Positions 10,035 through 19,219 are shown, counted from the stretch's first letter. The stretch is DNA of 64,000 bases from Clostridium jeddahitimonense (GCA_000753455.2 LM994670.1:2706869-2770868), one strand, 5' to 3'. Notes: generated from the letters alone by a model not told the origin. Numbers and translations are program-made.

Positions 10035-10067
10035 TTTAAAATCCTTCTTTCTTTTTCAATTTTTTAT

Positions 10068-11267
10068 TTATTCATAATTTAAAGCTTCAATTGGTTTCAA
10101 TTGAGCTGCTTTGTATGCTGGGTATAATCCAAATACTGTACCTGTAACAAGTGCGAAAGCTAATGCAATAATCTTCCCACTTAATGATGATGATACAGGT
10201 ACATCTGTGTATTTCATAAGTGGCATTAGATAATTACTAATTAGCACACCTACAATTCCTCCAAATAAACTTATAATTACTGACTCTAAAAGAAACTGAA
10301 GCATTATATCTTTCTTTGAACTTCCAAGAGCCTTTAATATTCCTATTTCTTTCGTACGTTCTTTTACTGATACAAAGAGAACATTCATTATTCCAATTCC
10401 ACCAACTACAAATACTATAGTTGCAACAGACATAAGTAATAAATTCATTGTTTTGGCAGATTTTGTAGCTGCCTCAATTCTGCTCCCTGCATCGCTTAAT
10501 TCATACACACTACCATCTTCTAAAATATAATTAAGTGTATCTTTAATTTCTGCCATTCCTTTTTCAACTAAAGATATGTCTTTTGCAAGCGCTACAATCT
10601 GAGGAGTAATTCCTTGATCAAATATAAAAGCAGCTGCTGTTGAGAATGGAACAAATATACTATCGTCTGGACTTATACCTTGCATTCCATCTCCTGTTCT
10701 TTGGAGTACACCTATAATAAAGTAGGTTCTATTTTCTATTCTAATTTCACTTCCAATGGCATCTTCTGGTTTCATAAAATACTTACTAGCAAGTTCGCTT
10801 CCTATTACTACAGCATTAGTACCATCTTCAACATCAATATCTGTTATATCTTCTCCATATTCAATCTTTAAATTTGATACTTCTGAATATGACTCAGTCA
10901 CTCCTACAACTGAAAGTTGTTCTTTTTTCCCATTTATCGTGGTCTCTTTATATGAATTCCCTCTGAGATAAATTGATGAAAGAGTGGTACTTTCCTCTAG
11001 AATTTGCTTCATATTCTCAATTGTAAGTTTAGGTATATTATCCATATCAGTTTCAGCGCCTAAAGCAAAGTTAGGATTTACATATATGGTTTCTGCACTT
11101 AATCCACTAAACTGTGACATTACCTCTTCTTCTCCACCACGTCCTATTGCAATTACCATTACAATAGTAGCAGCCCCTACAATTATTCCAAGAGAAGTTA
11201 AAAGGACCTTTGCTTTTGTTTTCATTATATTAGTGTATACGATTCTTAAAATTTCAGAGAATCTCAT
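10068..11267 (-). CDS. FtsX-like ABC permease, MacB type
   Basis: A 399-residue membrane protein with one N-terminal helix (about 19-40), a large extracytoplasmic MacB periplasmic-core-like domain (about 45-255) and three C-terminal helices. The tail has SVKERTKEIGILKALGSSKKDI, typical of FtsX/MacB permeases. ATG at 11267 was chosen because GGAGG lies eight bases upstream, inside the end of the adaptor gene; an in-frame TTG at 11282 overlaps that RBS. It forms an efflux complex with the adjacent adaptor and ATPase. Confidence 0.93.
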   Translation of the reverse strand: MRFSEILRIVYTNIMKTKAKVLLTSLGIIVGAATIVMVIAIGRGGEEEVMSQFSGLSAETIYVNPNFALGAETDMDNIPKLTIENMKQILEESTTLSSIYLRGNSYKETTINGKKEQLSVVGVTESYSEVSNLKIEYGEDITDIDVEDGTNAVVIGSELASKYFMKPEDAIGSEIRIENRTYFIIGVLQRTGDGMQGISPDDSIFVPFSTAAAFIFDQGITPQIVALAKDISLVEKGMAEIKDTLNYILEDGSVYELSDAGSRIEAATKSAKTMNLLLMSVATIVFVVGGIGIMNVLFVSVKERTKEIGILKALGSSKKDIMLQFLLESVIISLFGGIVGVLISNYLMPLMKYTDVPVSSSLSGKIIALAFALVTGTVFGLYPAYKAAQLKPIEALNYE

Positions 11268-11271
11268 ATTA

Positions 11272-12672
11272 TTATCCTCCAATAACTACAGTATCACCTT
11301 CGTTTAAACCACCAGTAATTTCAGTATTTTTACCATCTGAAAAACCTGTTTGAATTTCTACTTCTGTAGTACTTCCGTCTTCATTTTTTAACTTTACAAA
11401 TTGCTTTCCATCTTTTAAAACTATTGCTTTATTTGATAACATAATTACATCTTTTACTTCTTTTATAATGAATTGAGCTGATACAGTCATACCCTCTAAA
11501 AGTTTATAATCAGTTGGCTCTAATTCTACAGTTGCAGAATATGTTGTTGAGTTACCTTGTGAATTAGGTTTTAAATTTAAATAAGTAACTTTACCTTTGA
11601 ATTTTTCATCTTGATATGTTGATATCTCTAAAGTTACCTCTTGCCCTACTTCAATATTTACAATATCATTTTGTGAAATAGTCAAGTCGGCAGTAACCTT
11701 TGCAGACTCTCCTATATCTACAATTGAAACTCCAGCACTTATTTTATCCCCTACCTTAGCATTTATAGCAGAAACTATTCCATCAGTATTGGCATAAAGT
11801 ATTGGTGATTCCTTTAATTTGTTAATTTTATTAATTTCCTCTTGGACTTTATTTACTTCCTCTTGTGCAGAAGCAATAGCCCCATCTAAACCATTTAGGT
11901 TAATATTATTTATCTCGCTATTAGCTGCATATTCATTTGATTCAGATTCAAGTTGTTTTTGACGGTCAGCTTCTAAATTACTTAATCTCTTATTAGCTGA
12001 ATCTAGCTCTCCTTGAATAGAACTTTGTTCTGAAATTAATGCAGATTCTTTTACCTTTAATTCCTCAATTTGAAGATTATTTTCTTCACCTTTTGCTGAT
12101 AACTCATCTATTTGTCTTCTTACTTCCTCAAGTTGAGTATTAACATTTGCTAATCTATCATTTAAATTATTAATATTATCAACTAATTCTCTTTTCTGAC
12201 TTTCATATTGTGATTTAGTTCCTTGTACTTTCTCGTTCCATGCTTTATCATTGCTTAACACTGTTGATCTCTTACTACCTTCTGCTTGTTCAAGTGCTAA
12301 TTGAGCTGTATTTAAAGCCTTATTTAACTCTTCAAGTTTTTCATCTAAATACTTTTCAGAAATACTTACTAACTTATCACCTTTTATAACATTTTGCCCA
12401 TCCTTAACAAATACCTCTCCGATAATTACTTCCTCATCAAAGTTATGCTTTACTCCTTCAAACTTTAATGAACCATTACCCTTAACCCCTGCTGTTATAT
12501 TTCCTCTTGTTACTTTATACTCTCTTTCTCTTGTTTCAAATTGATTCGCTTCATTTTTCTCTTTATAAGAATTAACTCCTACATATATGGTCCCTGCTAC
12601 TATTACTAATCCGGCTAAGATAATGCTAATCGTTTTTTTTGATAACATCTTACCTTTCTTAAACATCTTCAT
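11272..12672 (-). CDS. efflux RND/MacA-like periplasmic adaptor subunit
   Basis: A 466-residue membrane-fusion protein: one N-terminal transmembrane helix (about 13-32), half of a lipoyl domain (VIIGEVFVKDGQNVIKGDKL), a long coiled coil (about 115-285, rich in Glu, Gln, Asn and Leu), the second lipoyl half (ANTDGIVSAINAKVGDKI) and beta-barrel domains to the end. In Firmicutes such adaptors link a MacB-type permease to the wall side. First gene of the efflux operon, starting behind a direct-repeat operator. Confidence 0.92.
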   Translation of the reverse strand: MKMFKKGKMLSKKTISIILAGLVIVAGTIYVGVNSYKEKNEANQFETREREYKVTRGNITAGVKGNGSLKFEGVKHNFDEEVIIGEVFVKDGQNVIKGDKLVSISEKYLDEKLEELNKALNTAQLALEQAEGSKRSTVLSNDKAWNEKVQGTKSQYESQKRELVDNINNLNDRLANVNTQLEEVRRQIDELSAKGEENNLQIEELKVKESALISEQSSIQGELDSANKRLSNLEADRQKQLESESNEYAANSEINNINLNGLDGAIASAQEEVNKVQEEINKINKLKESPILYANTDGIVSAINAKVGDKISAGVSIVDIGESAKVTADLTISQNDIVNIEVGQEVTLEISTYQDEKFKGKVTYLNLKPNSQGNSTTYSATVELEPTDYKLLEGMTVSAQFIIKEVKDVIMLSNKAIVLKDGKQFVKLKNEDGSTTEVEIQTGFSDGKNTEITGGLNEGDTVVIGG

Positions 12673-12748
12673 ACTATCTCTACTCCTCCATACAGCATTT
12701 CTATAACTAACTGTCCTGTTGTTTATGTTTCAATCTTACATAAACTCT

Positions 12749-12766
12749 GGTTAAGAAATGGTTAAG
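12749..12766 (-). promoter_or_regulatory. direct-repeat operator upstream of the efflux operon
   Basis: GGTTAAG at 12749-12755 is repeated exactly at 12760-12766, an 11-base period, as for OmpR/PhoB-family tandem sites. The same layout occurs at 14831-14848 before the two-component genes, so this is the likely binding site of that response regulator. Confidence 0.7.
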
Positions 12767-12777
12767 AAAATTAAAAT

Positions 12778-12816
12778 ATAAAAAAAGAGTCAGTGTAAAG
12801 TAATTCACCAACTCCT
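12778..12816 (-). terminator. terminator after the histidine kinase gene
   Basis: On the minus strand GAGTTGGTG pairs with CACTGACTC (two G-U pairs) around an 11-base loop, followed by a run of seven T. It separates the two-component operon from the efflux operon. Confidence 0.85.
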
Positions 12817-12865
12817 TTTTATAGCTATTTATTTCTTAAATGTAAATCTTATTACTAATATGTTT

Positions 12866-14101
12866 TTAATTTATTAAAGGTAATGTTATTTCAAATATAC
12901 TTCCACCTTCTTCATTCGGGAAATATCTTATTTCTCCACCATGCCTATTAACAATATCTTTAGTTATTGCAAGACCCAATCCTGCCCCTGCTATTTTACG
13001 TGAACGAGATTGATCTACACGATAAAAAGCATCGAAAATATGCTCTACTTTATCTTCTAAAATACCAATTCCATTATCTCTAACTCGTATTATACATCTA
13101 CCATTATCCTCTTCTGTAGATATAAATACATTTCCATATTCATTATTATACTTAATGGCATTTTGTATAATATTACCTACTGCATGAGTAATCATAGTGT
13201 AGTTTCCCTGTATCGAAATATTATTTTTACTATAAGTAATATTTATATTCTTATCTTTTATTTCACCTCCTAGATCTCCTATAATTTCTTCAATCATAAT
13301 ATCTAAGTTTACTATGTCGTTAAATTCATATTCTTTTTGTGCTGATAAAATAAATAAGTTATTTACTAAACTTATCATTCTTTCAGTTTGTTTTCTAAAT
13401 ATTGCTACTGTTCGTTTATAATCCTCATTACTAGGTTCTTCATCCATACTTAAAATATCTAAATTAGTTTTTAAGGCTGTTAGAGGTGTCTTAAGTTCAT
13501 GAGCAGCATCTGATGAAAATCGTTTCTGACTTTCAAATGCTTTATCTAATCTATCTAACATAGTATTAAATGAATGTGCTAATTCACTAATTTCATCCCC
13601 ACTATTAACTCCAGATACTCTTTGTGAAAGCTTATTTTCATTTATTATTCCAACTTGACTGCTTAATTCTTTTACTGGCTTTAAAATTTTCCCCAAAATT
13701 AAATATATAAATATTGAACCTATAATAATAATTATTACCATATATACAATTGCAGTTGCTTTAAACATATCTACGGCCTTAACTGTTTCTGTCACACCTT
13801 CAGTAGGTATTTTACCTACATCACCCCTATTATTAAATGGGCTTATTAATGAACTTCCCCAATCATAAGGATTTTTGACTCCACTCTCACCATTACCATC
13901 ATTTATTACTTTATCTTCTGCCATATCTTCTGATCCATAACTAGAATCATAAGTTAAATTATCAGTCCTAGCCATTATTCTACTAAAACCTACGTTTGCA
14001 TTAAACACTGATACTACTGTTAATACTACAGATATAACAATCATAATTATAGTTGTTATAAAAGTAAGCTTAATCCTTAATGATATATTTTTAAAGGTCA
14101 T
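12866..14101 (-). CDS. two-component sensor histidine kinase
   Basis: A 411-residue membrane kinase: helix at about 12-32, an extracellular domain of some 90 residues rich in Asp, Asn and Gly, a second helix at about 118-140, HAMP linker, H-box AAHELKTPLTALK, N-box NAIKYN, and G-boxes DNGIGI and GAGLGLAI. ATG at 14101 was chosen because GAGGTGG lies seven bases upstream; an in-frame ATG at 14116 lacks a site. The start overlaps the end of the regulator gene, so the two are translationally coupled. It likely senses a substrate of the adjacent exporter. Confidence 0.93.
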   Translation of the reverse strand: MTFKNISLRIKLTFITTIIMIVISVVLTVVSVFNANVGFSRIMARTDNLTYDSSYGSEDMAEDKVINDGNGESGVKNPYDWGSSLISPFNNRGDVGKIPTEGVTETVKAVDMFKATAIVYMVIIIIIGSIFIYLILGKILKPVKELSSQVGIINENKLSQRVSGVNSGDEISELAHSFNTMLDRLDKAFESQKRFSSDAAHELKTPLTALKTNLDILSMDEEPSNEDYKRTVAIFRKQTERMISLVNNLFILSAQKEYEFNDIVNLDIMIEEIIGDLGGEIKDKNINITYSKNNISIQGNYTMITHAVGNIIQNAIKYNNEYGNVFISTEEDNGRCIIRVRDNGIGILEDKVEHIFDAFYRVDQSRSRKIAGAGLGLAITKDIVNRHGGEIRYFPNEEGGSIFEITLPLIN

Positions 14102-14780
14102 TATCTTCCACCTCATTTATTATATAGCCTGCTCCTCTTATATTAGAAATAATATCACTATCTGAATACTCACTTAACTTTTTTCTTAAATTACTTACAT
14201 GTACCTTTATAGAATTTGAAAACATACTGGCATCTTCTCCCCAAATATGCTCTATAAGCTCCTCGGTACTTACTGCTCTTCCCTTATTAGCAATTAAATA
14301 CTCAAATATGGCAAACTCCTTAGGTGCTAAATCTAACCTTTCATTTTTATCTGAATATACAGCTCTAGCAGAAGTATCAATAATCATATTTCCACATTTA
14401 ATCTTAGATGTACTTTGAGTAAATGACCTCCTTAACAAAGCTCTTACTCTCGCTACTAACTCCCCAAAATCAAAAGGCTTCACAAGATAATCATTAGCTC
14501 CCATATCTAATCCCTTAATGCGATCTATATACTCAGAACGAGCTGATAAAATTAATATCTTTATTTCTTCATTATCTTTACGTATTCTAGAAAGTATATC
14601 TAACCCATCTATAGAAGGAAGATTTAAATCAAGAATTACTAAATCATAATTATTAATATATACAAGTTCTAAACCTTCTTCTCCATCACTAGCAGTATCT
14701 ACTACATATCCAAGCTTTCTAAAACCATAATCTAATGCATTTAATATATCTTCTTCATCTTCTATTATTAATAACCTCAT
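14091..14780 (-). CDS. OmpR-family response regulator
   Basis: A 229-residue regulator: receiver domain (residues 1-115) with acidic pair EDEED, phospho-acceptor Asp in DLVILDLNLP and the conserved Lys in LVKPFD, followed by a winged-helix DNA-binding domain (about 130-225; SIKVHVSNLRKKL). ATG at 14780 follows AAGGTG at seven bases and gives the usual MRLLIIEDE start. It probably activates the efflux operon and its own gene through the GGTTAAG direct repeats. Confidence 0.94.
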   Translation of the reverse strand: MRLLIIEDEEDILNALDYGFRKLGYVVDTASDGEEGLELVYINNYDLVILDLNLPSIDGLDILSRIRKDNEEIKILILSARSEYIDRIKGLDMGANDYLVKPFDFGELVARVRALLRRSFTQSTSKIKCGNMIIDTSARAVYSDKNERLDLAPKEFAIFEYLIANKGRAVSTEELIEHIWGEDASMFSNSIKVHVSNLRKKLSEYSDSDIISNIRGAGYIINEVEDNDL

Positions 14781-14830
14781 ATATATCACCTTCATTATCT
14801 AATATTCACATAATATCATATCATTATTAA

Positions 14831-14848
14831 GGTTAAGGATTAGTTAAA
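14831..14848 (-). promoter_or_regulatory. direct-repeat operator upstream of the two-component genes
   Basis: GGTTAAG (14831-14837) and AGTTAAA (14842-14848) are 11 bases apart, the same layout and orientation as the perfect pair at 12749-12766. This points to autoregulation by the response regulator. Confidence 0.6.
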
Positions 14849-14952
14849 TTCTCTAAAAAGTATATTTGCCAAAAGGTAAAATTTATATTTGATAATAATA
14901 ATTATTAACTATATAATATTATTAAATAATCTTACTGAAAGGATATGAAAAG

Positions 14953-15093
14953 ATGGAAAGAAAAGATTTAAAAGATAAAAAAGAAACTGTTGAGGTTCAA
15001 GCACCTCAAAAAATTAAATATCAATGCTTGCATACAGAAGAAGCTAGAGAGTGTACCTGCATAAGAAGTAAGGGATTAGTTTTAAAAAAATAA
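14953..15093 (+). CDS. 46-residue hypothetical protein with three cysteines
   Basis: A short gene with RBS AAAGGA nine bases before the ATG and a strong terminator 45 bases after its stop, which supports expression. The product starts MERKDLKDKK, is mostly charged, and has C25, C34 and C36 in the second half (QCLHTEEARECTC). The CxC pair and preceding Cys-His could bind a metal. It is transcribed divergently from the two-component operon. No family recognised. Confidence 0.6.
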   Translation: MERKDLKDKKETVEVQAPQKIKYQCLHTEEARECTCIRSKGLVLKK

Positions 15094-15137
15094 ACCTTCC
15101 TTAAATAAATATTCATTTTATTCAATAATCACTCTAA

Positions 15138-15172
15138 AATGTAAGGTGTGGATTTATCCACACTTTACATTT
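15138..15172 (+). terminator. terminator after the 46-residue gene
   Basis: A 14-base stem (TGTAAGGTGTGGAT and complement, one G-U) with a two-base loop, then TTTATG. The U-run is short, but the stem is strong; in the other direction it could also stop transcription reading out of the VOC gene. Confidence 0.75.
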
Positions 15173-15253
15173 ATGTAGTCCCTATTTATTAACTATAAAC
15201 ATTTTATATCTATAAAAAAAGTATAGTTTAAACAAAAACTATACTTTCATATA

Positions 15254-15631
15254 CTAATCCTGACGTACTAAATAGCTATTTTCATCTTGATCATGGAACG
15301 TAAACATACTTCCGTATGGCATCTTCATTATATCCGTAACTTTAACTCCATTATCTTTTAGTTCTTTATATGTAGCATCTATATCATTAGTACTTAATAT
15401 AATTGATGGATGACCTAAATTAGCATTAGGATTTTGTGTTTTCATCATATTTTTATCATACAATACAAAAGTAGTAAACTCATCATTATTAGGTGCTACC
15501 TCAACCCATTTCATATTAGGTCCCATTGCTTGCTCAAATTTTACTACAAATCCAACTTTCTTAGTCCAGAATTTTATAGCTTCCTCTTGATTATTTACAT
15601 ATATAGTTATCTTCCCTATTTTGTTTATCAT
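15254..15631 (-). CDS. VOC-family (glyoxalase/bleomycin-resistance-like) protein
   Basis: A 125-residue protein with two beta-alpha-beta-beta-beta units as in vicinal oxygen chelate proteins. The first begins IGKITIYVNNQEEAIKFWTKKVGF, the second LGHPSIILSTNDIDATYKELKDNG. Possible metal ligands are the His of GHPS and the late Glu of DENSY. VOC members include lyases, dioxygenases and drug-binding proteins, so no reaction is assigned. Single gene with its own RBS (GGAGG). Confidence 0.88.
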   Translation of the reverse strand: MINKIGKITIYVNNQEEAIKFWTKKVGFVVKFEQAMGPNMKWVEVAPNNDEFTTFVLYDKNMMKTQNPNANLGHPSIILSTNDIDATYKELKDNGVKVTDIMKMPYGSMFTFHDQDENSYLVRQD

Positions 15632-15749
15632 AACATTGCCTCCTATTTTTATTAAATATAGATTACTAAATTTATATTTAATATTTTAATATATTGCTTG
15701 GTATTTTCATAATAATATTCTTTAAACTTTTTTACTACAATTATTTTAT

Positions 15750-15784
15750 TATATAAAATTTGAGGATATCATATAGACACCCTC
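15750..15784 (-). terminator. terminator after the FMN-repeat lipoprotein gene
   Basis: On the minus strand GAGGGTGTC pairs with GATATCCTC (G-U pairs allowed) around TATAT, followed by AAATTTTAT. It lies 25 bases after the stop codon. Confidence 0.65.
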
Positions 15785-15808
15785 GATATACATAATTGTA
15801 TTTAATTA

Positions 15809-16855
15809 TTACTGAGCTGACTTTGCAGCTTGAATTACTGCATTAATATATCCAACAGTATCTGCAAGAGTTGCTCCTGATACAGCATCTGTTACTTCTT
15901 CATTTGTCTTAGAAGTTGTTTCTTCTAGTTCTGTTAAAGTCTTTCCATCTACAAACTCTTGAATAGCATTTAAGTTATCTGCAAACTTTACAGTTGATCC
16001 AGCTTTTTCAGCCATTGTAGCCGAATACTTATCACTATTTTGACGTTTTGAAGCTAAAACTTTACCTTCTACTACGTTTTCTGCTAACCCTTCTGTACTA
16101 TTTGCAACACCAGTAGTTCCATCTGCAGCCATGAATTGATATTCATCTATGTATGATAATATAACTTTATCTTTATCAGTTAATGCTGAAGCTACAGCAA
16201 ATGATTTTGTTCCATGAGCTGCAAAATATGTTTGAGATAATTTTAAATCTTCAACATTTCCATCAAATTCAACTCCTGTTGTTCCTTCCGCTTGCTTTGC
16301 AGCTTCTAAAATTGCTTTAATATATCCTGAAGTATCAACTAATGTTGCTCCTGTTACGGCATCTGTTACCTCTTCATTTGTCTTATTGTTTACTAAGTCT
16401 TCTAATTCAGAAATTTTCTTTCCTTTAACAAAATCTTGAATAGCTGCAAAGTTATCAGCATACATAACAGTTGACCCAGCTTTTTCAGCTATAGTTTTAG
16501 AGTATGACTCATTATTTTCAATCTTTGAAGCTAAAACTTTACCTTCTACAATATTATCAGCCATTCCCTCACTATTTACTACTCCTTGAGCTGAATCTGC
16601 ATTCATGTATTGGAATTCATCAAGATACGCATCTACTATTTCATCTCCACTAACTACTGCTGTTACTAAAGCAAAAGCCTTTGTTCCATGTGCTGCAAAG
16701 TTAGTTTGTCCAATCTTCAAAGTAACCTTTTCTGATGGTGTTTCTGTTTGAACATTGCTAGTTGCATCATTTTTAGAACCGTTGCTTTGACAACCAACCA
16801 TTCCAATTACTAAAGCAGCAGCTAAACATAGTCCAATAATCTTTTTTGCCTTCAT
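15809..16855 (-). CDS. lipoprotein with two FMN-binding-like repeats
   Basis: A 348-residue lipoprotein: signal and lipobox with Cys22, then two homologous repeats (about 45-187 and 203-346). Each has FAAHGTK near its start, EGKVLASK in the middle and the segment NEEVTDAV(T/S)GATL near its end. DAVTGAT (165-171) and DAVSGAT (323-329) match the Dxx(S/T)GA(T/S) site at which ApbE links FMN to a Thr in FMN-binding domains. I infer an extracytoplasmic flavoprotein, perhaps an electron carrier like PplA of Listeria. No apbE or NADH dehydrogenase gene is in the window, so the partner is unknown. Confidence 0.72.
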   Translation of the reverse strand: MKAKKIIGLCLAAALVIGMVGCQSNGSKNDATSNVQTETPSEKVTLKIGQTNFAAHGTKAFALVTAVVSGDEIVDAYLDEFQYMNADSAQGVVNSEGMADNIVEGKVLASKIENNESYSKTIAEKAGSTVMYADNFAAIQDFVKGKKISELEDLVNNKTNEEVTDAVTGATLVDTSGYIKAILEAAKQAEGTTGVEFDGNVEDLKLSQTYFAAHGTKSFAVASALTDKDKVILSYIDEYQFMAADGTTGVANSTEGLAENVVEGKVLASKRQNSDKYSATMAEKAGSTVKFADNLNAIQEFVDGKTLTELEETTSKTNEEVTDAVSGATLADTVGYINAVIQAAKSAQ

Positions 16856-16952
16856 TTGTAAACCCCCCTAAAATATAATCATTATATTTTTTATTAATTC
16901 TTACTACCAAATTATACGACTATAACATTTATTAGTCAATAACCGCTATTAC

Positions 16953-18350
16953 TTAACTATAATTTTCCACTAATCTTTGATATTTTTTATTAAATGATTT
17001 GTTTAGTAATGTTGGATAAGTTAGTGCAATAAGTAGCGTCGAAACTCCCCAACACAAAGGATTAGTATATGTCATACCTGTAAATCCTAATGGATAAATT
17101 AGATAATAAGCCGCAAGTGCTCTAATAAAGACTTCTAAAATACCTACTCCTAGAGGAACAATCGCTTGTCCAACTCCTGTTAAAACAAATCTAATTACAA
17201 AGTTCACACCTAAAATAATATAGAAACAAGAGGTAAATCTTACATATTGAATACCTAGTCTTATAACTTCACTTTCATCTTTTCCGACAAATAAAATCAT
17301 AAAAGTTTCACCAAAAAAATAAACTATTAAGGCTGTAATTATACTAATCGTAATAGTAATTTTTAGACAGCTTTTAGCGCCTTGTTTCACCCTATCAAAA
17401 TCATTACTACCATAATTTTGTGCAGTAAAAGTAGATATAGAAGTACCAAATGCTGATAATATTTGTAGCATTAAAGTATCCATCTTATAAGCAGCTGTAT
17501 ATGCAGCCACTTCATTATTGCCAAGAGTATTTAAAGCTGATTGTACAAATAAGAAACTTATTGATAAAAGTGATTGAAAGAATGCCATAGGCATACCAAC
17601 TCTAATTTGCTCTTTAATTAATGACATATCTAATTTATAATCATCTTTTTCAAAAGTTAATACATCAAAAGACTTACGCATATAGAAATAGCACAGTATA
17701 CAGGATATGAATTGTGCTAATACAGTTGCTATCCCAACCCCTGCAATACCTAAACCTAAAGACACTACAAAGAAAATATCTAATACTACATTTAATACTG
17801 ATGAAATAATTAGAAATACTAAAGGAATAAAACTATTTCCAAAAGCTCTAAGAACTGCTACTTCATAATTATAAATTGCAGTAGTAATAGCTCCAATAAA
17901 TAAAATACTAGAATAAACTAATGCACCATCTATAATATCCTCTGCAGTATTGATAAGTTCAAATAATGCCCTATTTAACAATAAACCAAGAACAGTAATT
18001 ATAATAGAAATAGCAATTGTTAAATATAATCCGTTTATAATGCTTTTTCTAGTGAGCTTTTTTGCTCCAGCTCCAAACTTTTGAGCAACTACTACAGATA
18101 ATCCACCAGTTAATCCAACTATTAATCCAATCAATAATTGAACAACAGGGCTTGTGGCTCCCACGGCTGCAAGAGCATTAGTTCCTATAAATCTCCCAAC
18201 AACCATTGTATCAACCATGCTATATAGCTGTTGAAAAATATTTCCAATCATTAATAGTATTGCAAAAGCAATTATAACCTTATATGGCTTACCTTTAGTC
18301 ATATCCATTGTTGATGAATTAGTAAACCTATTTTTTATTGTACTTATCAT
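16953..18350 (-). CDS. MATE family efflux transporter
   Basis: A 465-residue protein with about 12 helices in two related halves. MATE hallmarks are visible: PIVQLLIGLIVGLTGGLSVVVAQKFGA in the first half and VLTGVGQAIVPLGVG in the second. MATE pumps export cationic drugs or dyes using a sodium or proton gradient. The start at 18350 follows TAGGAGGG. It is divergent from a MerR-type regulator and has a MerR-type promoter, so it is probably induced by a ligand of that regulator. Confidence 0.95.
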   Translation of the reverse strand: MISTIKNRFTNSSTMDMTKGKPYKVIIAFAILLMIGNIFQQLYSMVDTMVVGRFIGTNALAAVGATSPVVQLLIGLIVGLTGGLSVVVAQKFGAGAKKLTRKSIINGLYLTIAISIIITVLGLLLNRALFELINTAEDIIDGALVYSSILFIGAITTAIYNYEVAVLRAFGNSFIPLVFLIISSVLNVVLDIFFVVSLGLGIAGVGIATVLAQFISCILCYFYMRKSFDVLTFEKDDYKLDMSLIKEQIRVGMPMAFFQSLLSISFLFVQSALNTLGNNEVAAYTAAYKMDTLMLQILSAFGTSISTFTAQNYGSNDFDRVKQGAKSCLKITITISIITALIVYFFGETFMILFVGKDESEVIRLGIQYVRFTSCFYIILGVNFVIRFVLTGVGQAIVPLGVGILEVFIRALAAYYLIYPLGFTGMTYTNPLCWGVSTLLIALTYPTLLNKSFNKKYQRLVENYS

Positions 18351-18419
18351 TTTATAATTCCCTCCTATTTATGGAATTCTTCAATTTAATTGAAGCACTA
18401 TTATTACCATGCTATAATT

Positions 18420-18450
18420 AGGATAAACTTGATAGTTAACTATCAGTCAA
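18420..18450 (-). promoter_or_regulatory. MerR-type promoter with palindromic operator
   Basis: For the MATE gene (minus strand): -35 TTGACT (18450-18445), a 19-base spacer and -10 TATCCT (18425-18420). The spacer contains most of a perfect 16-base palindrome, TGATAGTTAACTATCA (18430-18445). A long 19-base spacer with a central palindrome is the signature of promoters untwisted by MerR-family activators. Confidence 0.72.
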
Positions 18451-18478
18451 CACAAATTTAAAGTGAGGAAAATTAAAA

Positions 18479-18955
18479 ATGTATTATACAGTAAACGATA
18501 TTGCTAAAAGAACAGGACTAACGCCTTATACTATTAGGTTTTATGCGAAAGAAGGTTTATTCCCTAATATAAATAGGAACGAAAATGGAGTTAGATTATT
18601 CGGTAGCAGGGAACTTCACTGGATTTATTTAATAGAGCACTTAAAAAGAACAGGTATGACTATTAAAGAAATAAAACAATATATTGATTGGGTTACAGAA
18701 GGTAATAAAACTATATCTAATCGTGTTGACTTCTTTAAAGAAAAACGTTTAGAAGTAGAACAACAAATCCAAGAGTTAAATAAAACTCTTAATTTCATTG
18801 TTTATAAAGAATGGGAATATACTAAAGCATATGAAGCTGGAACAACTGATGTAATTGAAGATATATCTGATGATATGATAACTGATGAACTACGTAAAAT
18901 TAGAAATACTATTAATATTGAGCGTGAATATTTAGAAGATAAAGGAGCTATATAG
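18479..18955 (+). CDS. MerR family transcriptional regulator
   Basis: A 158-residue regulator. Residues about 3-75 are the MerR winged helix (YYTVNDIAKRTGLTPYTIRFYAKEGL; FGSRELHWIYLIEHLKRTGMTIKEI), followed by a dimerisation coiled coil (about 85-120) and a short acidic effector tail. No metal-binding cysteines are present, so it is a drug- or small-molecule-type member. It is divergent from the MATE gene and probably controls it through the palindrome at 18430-18445. Confidence 0.92.
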   Translation: MYYTVNDIAKRTGLTPYTIRFYAKEGLFPNINRNENGVRLFGSRELHWIYLIEHLKRTGMTIKEIKQYIDWVTEGNKTISNRVDFFKEKRLEVEQQIQELNKTLNFIVYKEWEYTKAYEAGTTDVIEDISDDMITDELRKIRNTINIEREYLEDKGAI

Positions 18956-19153
18956 ATATGCCTCCTTTTCTACTCTTTACAAAGAAAATTTCTGACACTA
19001 ATTATCCATTACAAATATTAAAATAACATTGTAATAATTTAACCTTCTATTTAAGTTACTTCTGTACAACTGATTCCCTAGTAAGTAATAACACATTAAA
19101 AAAATTTAAAAATTCAAACTACACTATTATAATTTCAACCAATACAATTATGT

Positions 19154-19192
19154 AAAAAAAGTGCAATCTCTCTAAAGAAATTGCACTTTTTA
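19154..19192 (+). terminator. bidirectional terminator
   Basis: AAAAGTGCAAT pairs with ATTGCACTTTT (loop about 11 bases), with A-run before and T-run behind, so it can end transcription from the MerR gene and from the ABC operon on the other strand. Apart from this and the hairpins at 19220-19313 the gap 18956-19306 holds nothing I can name. Confidence 0.85.
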
Positions 19193-19219
19193 TCTATCTT
19201 AACTACTTATATATTCACT

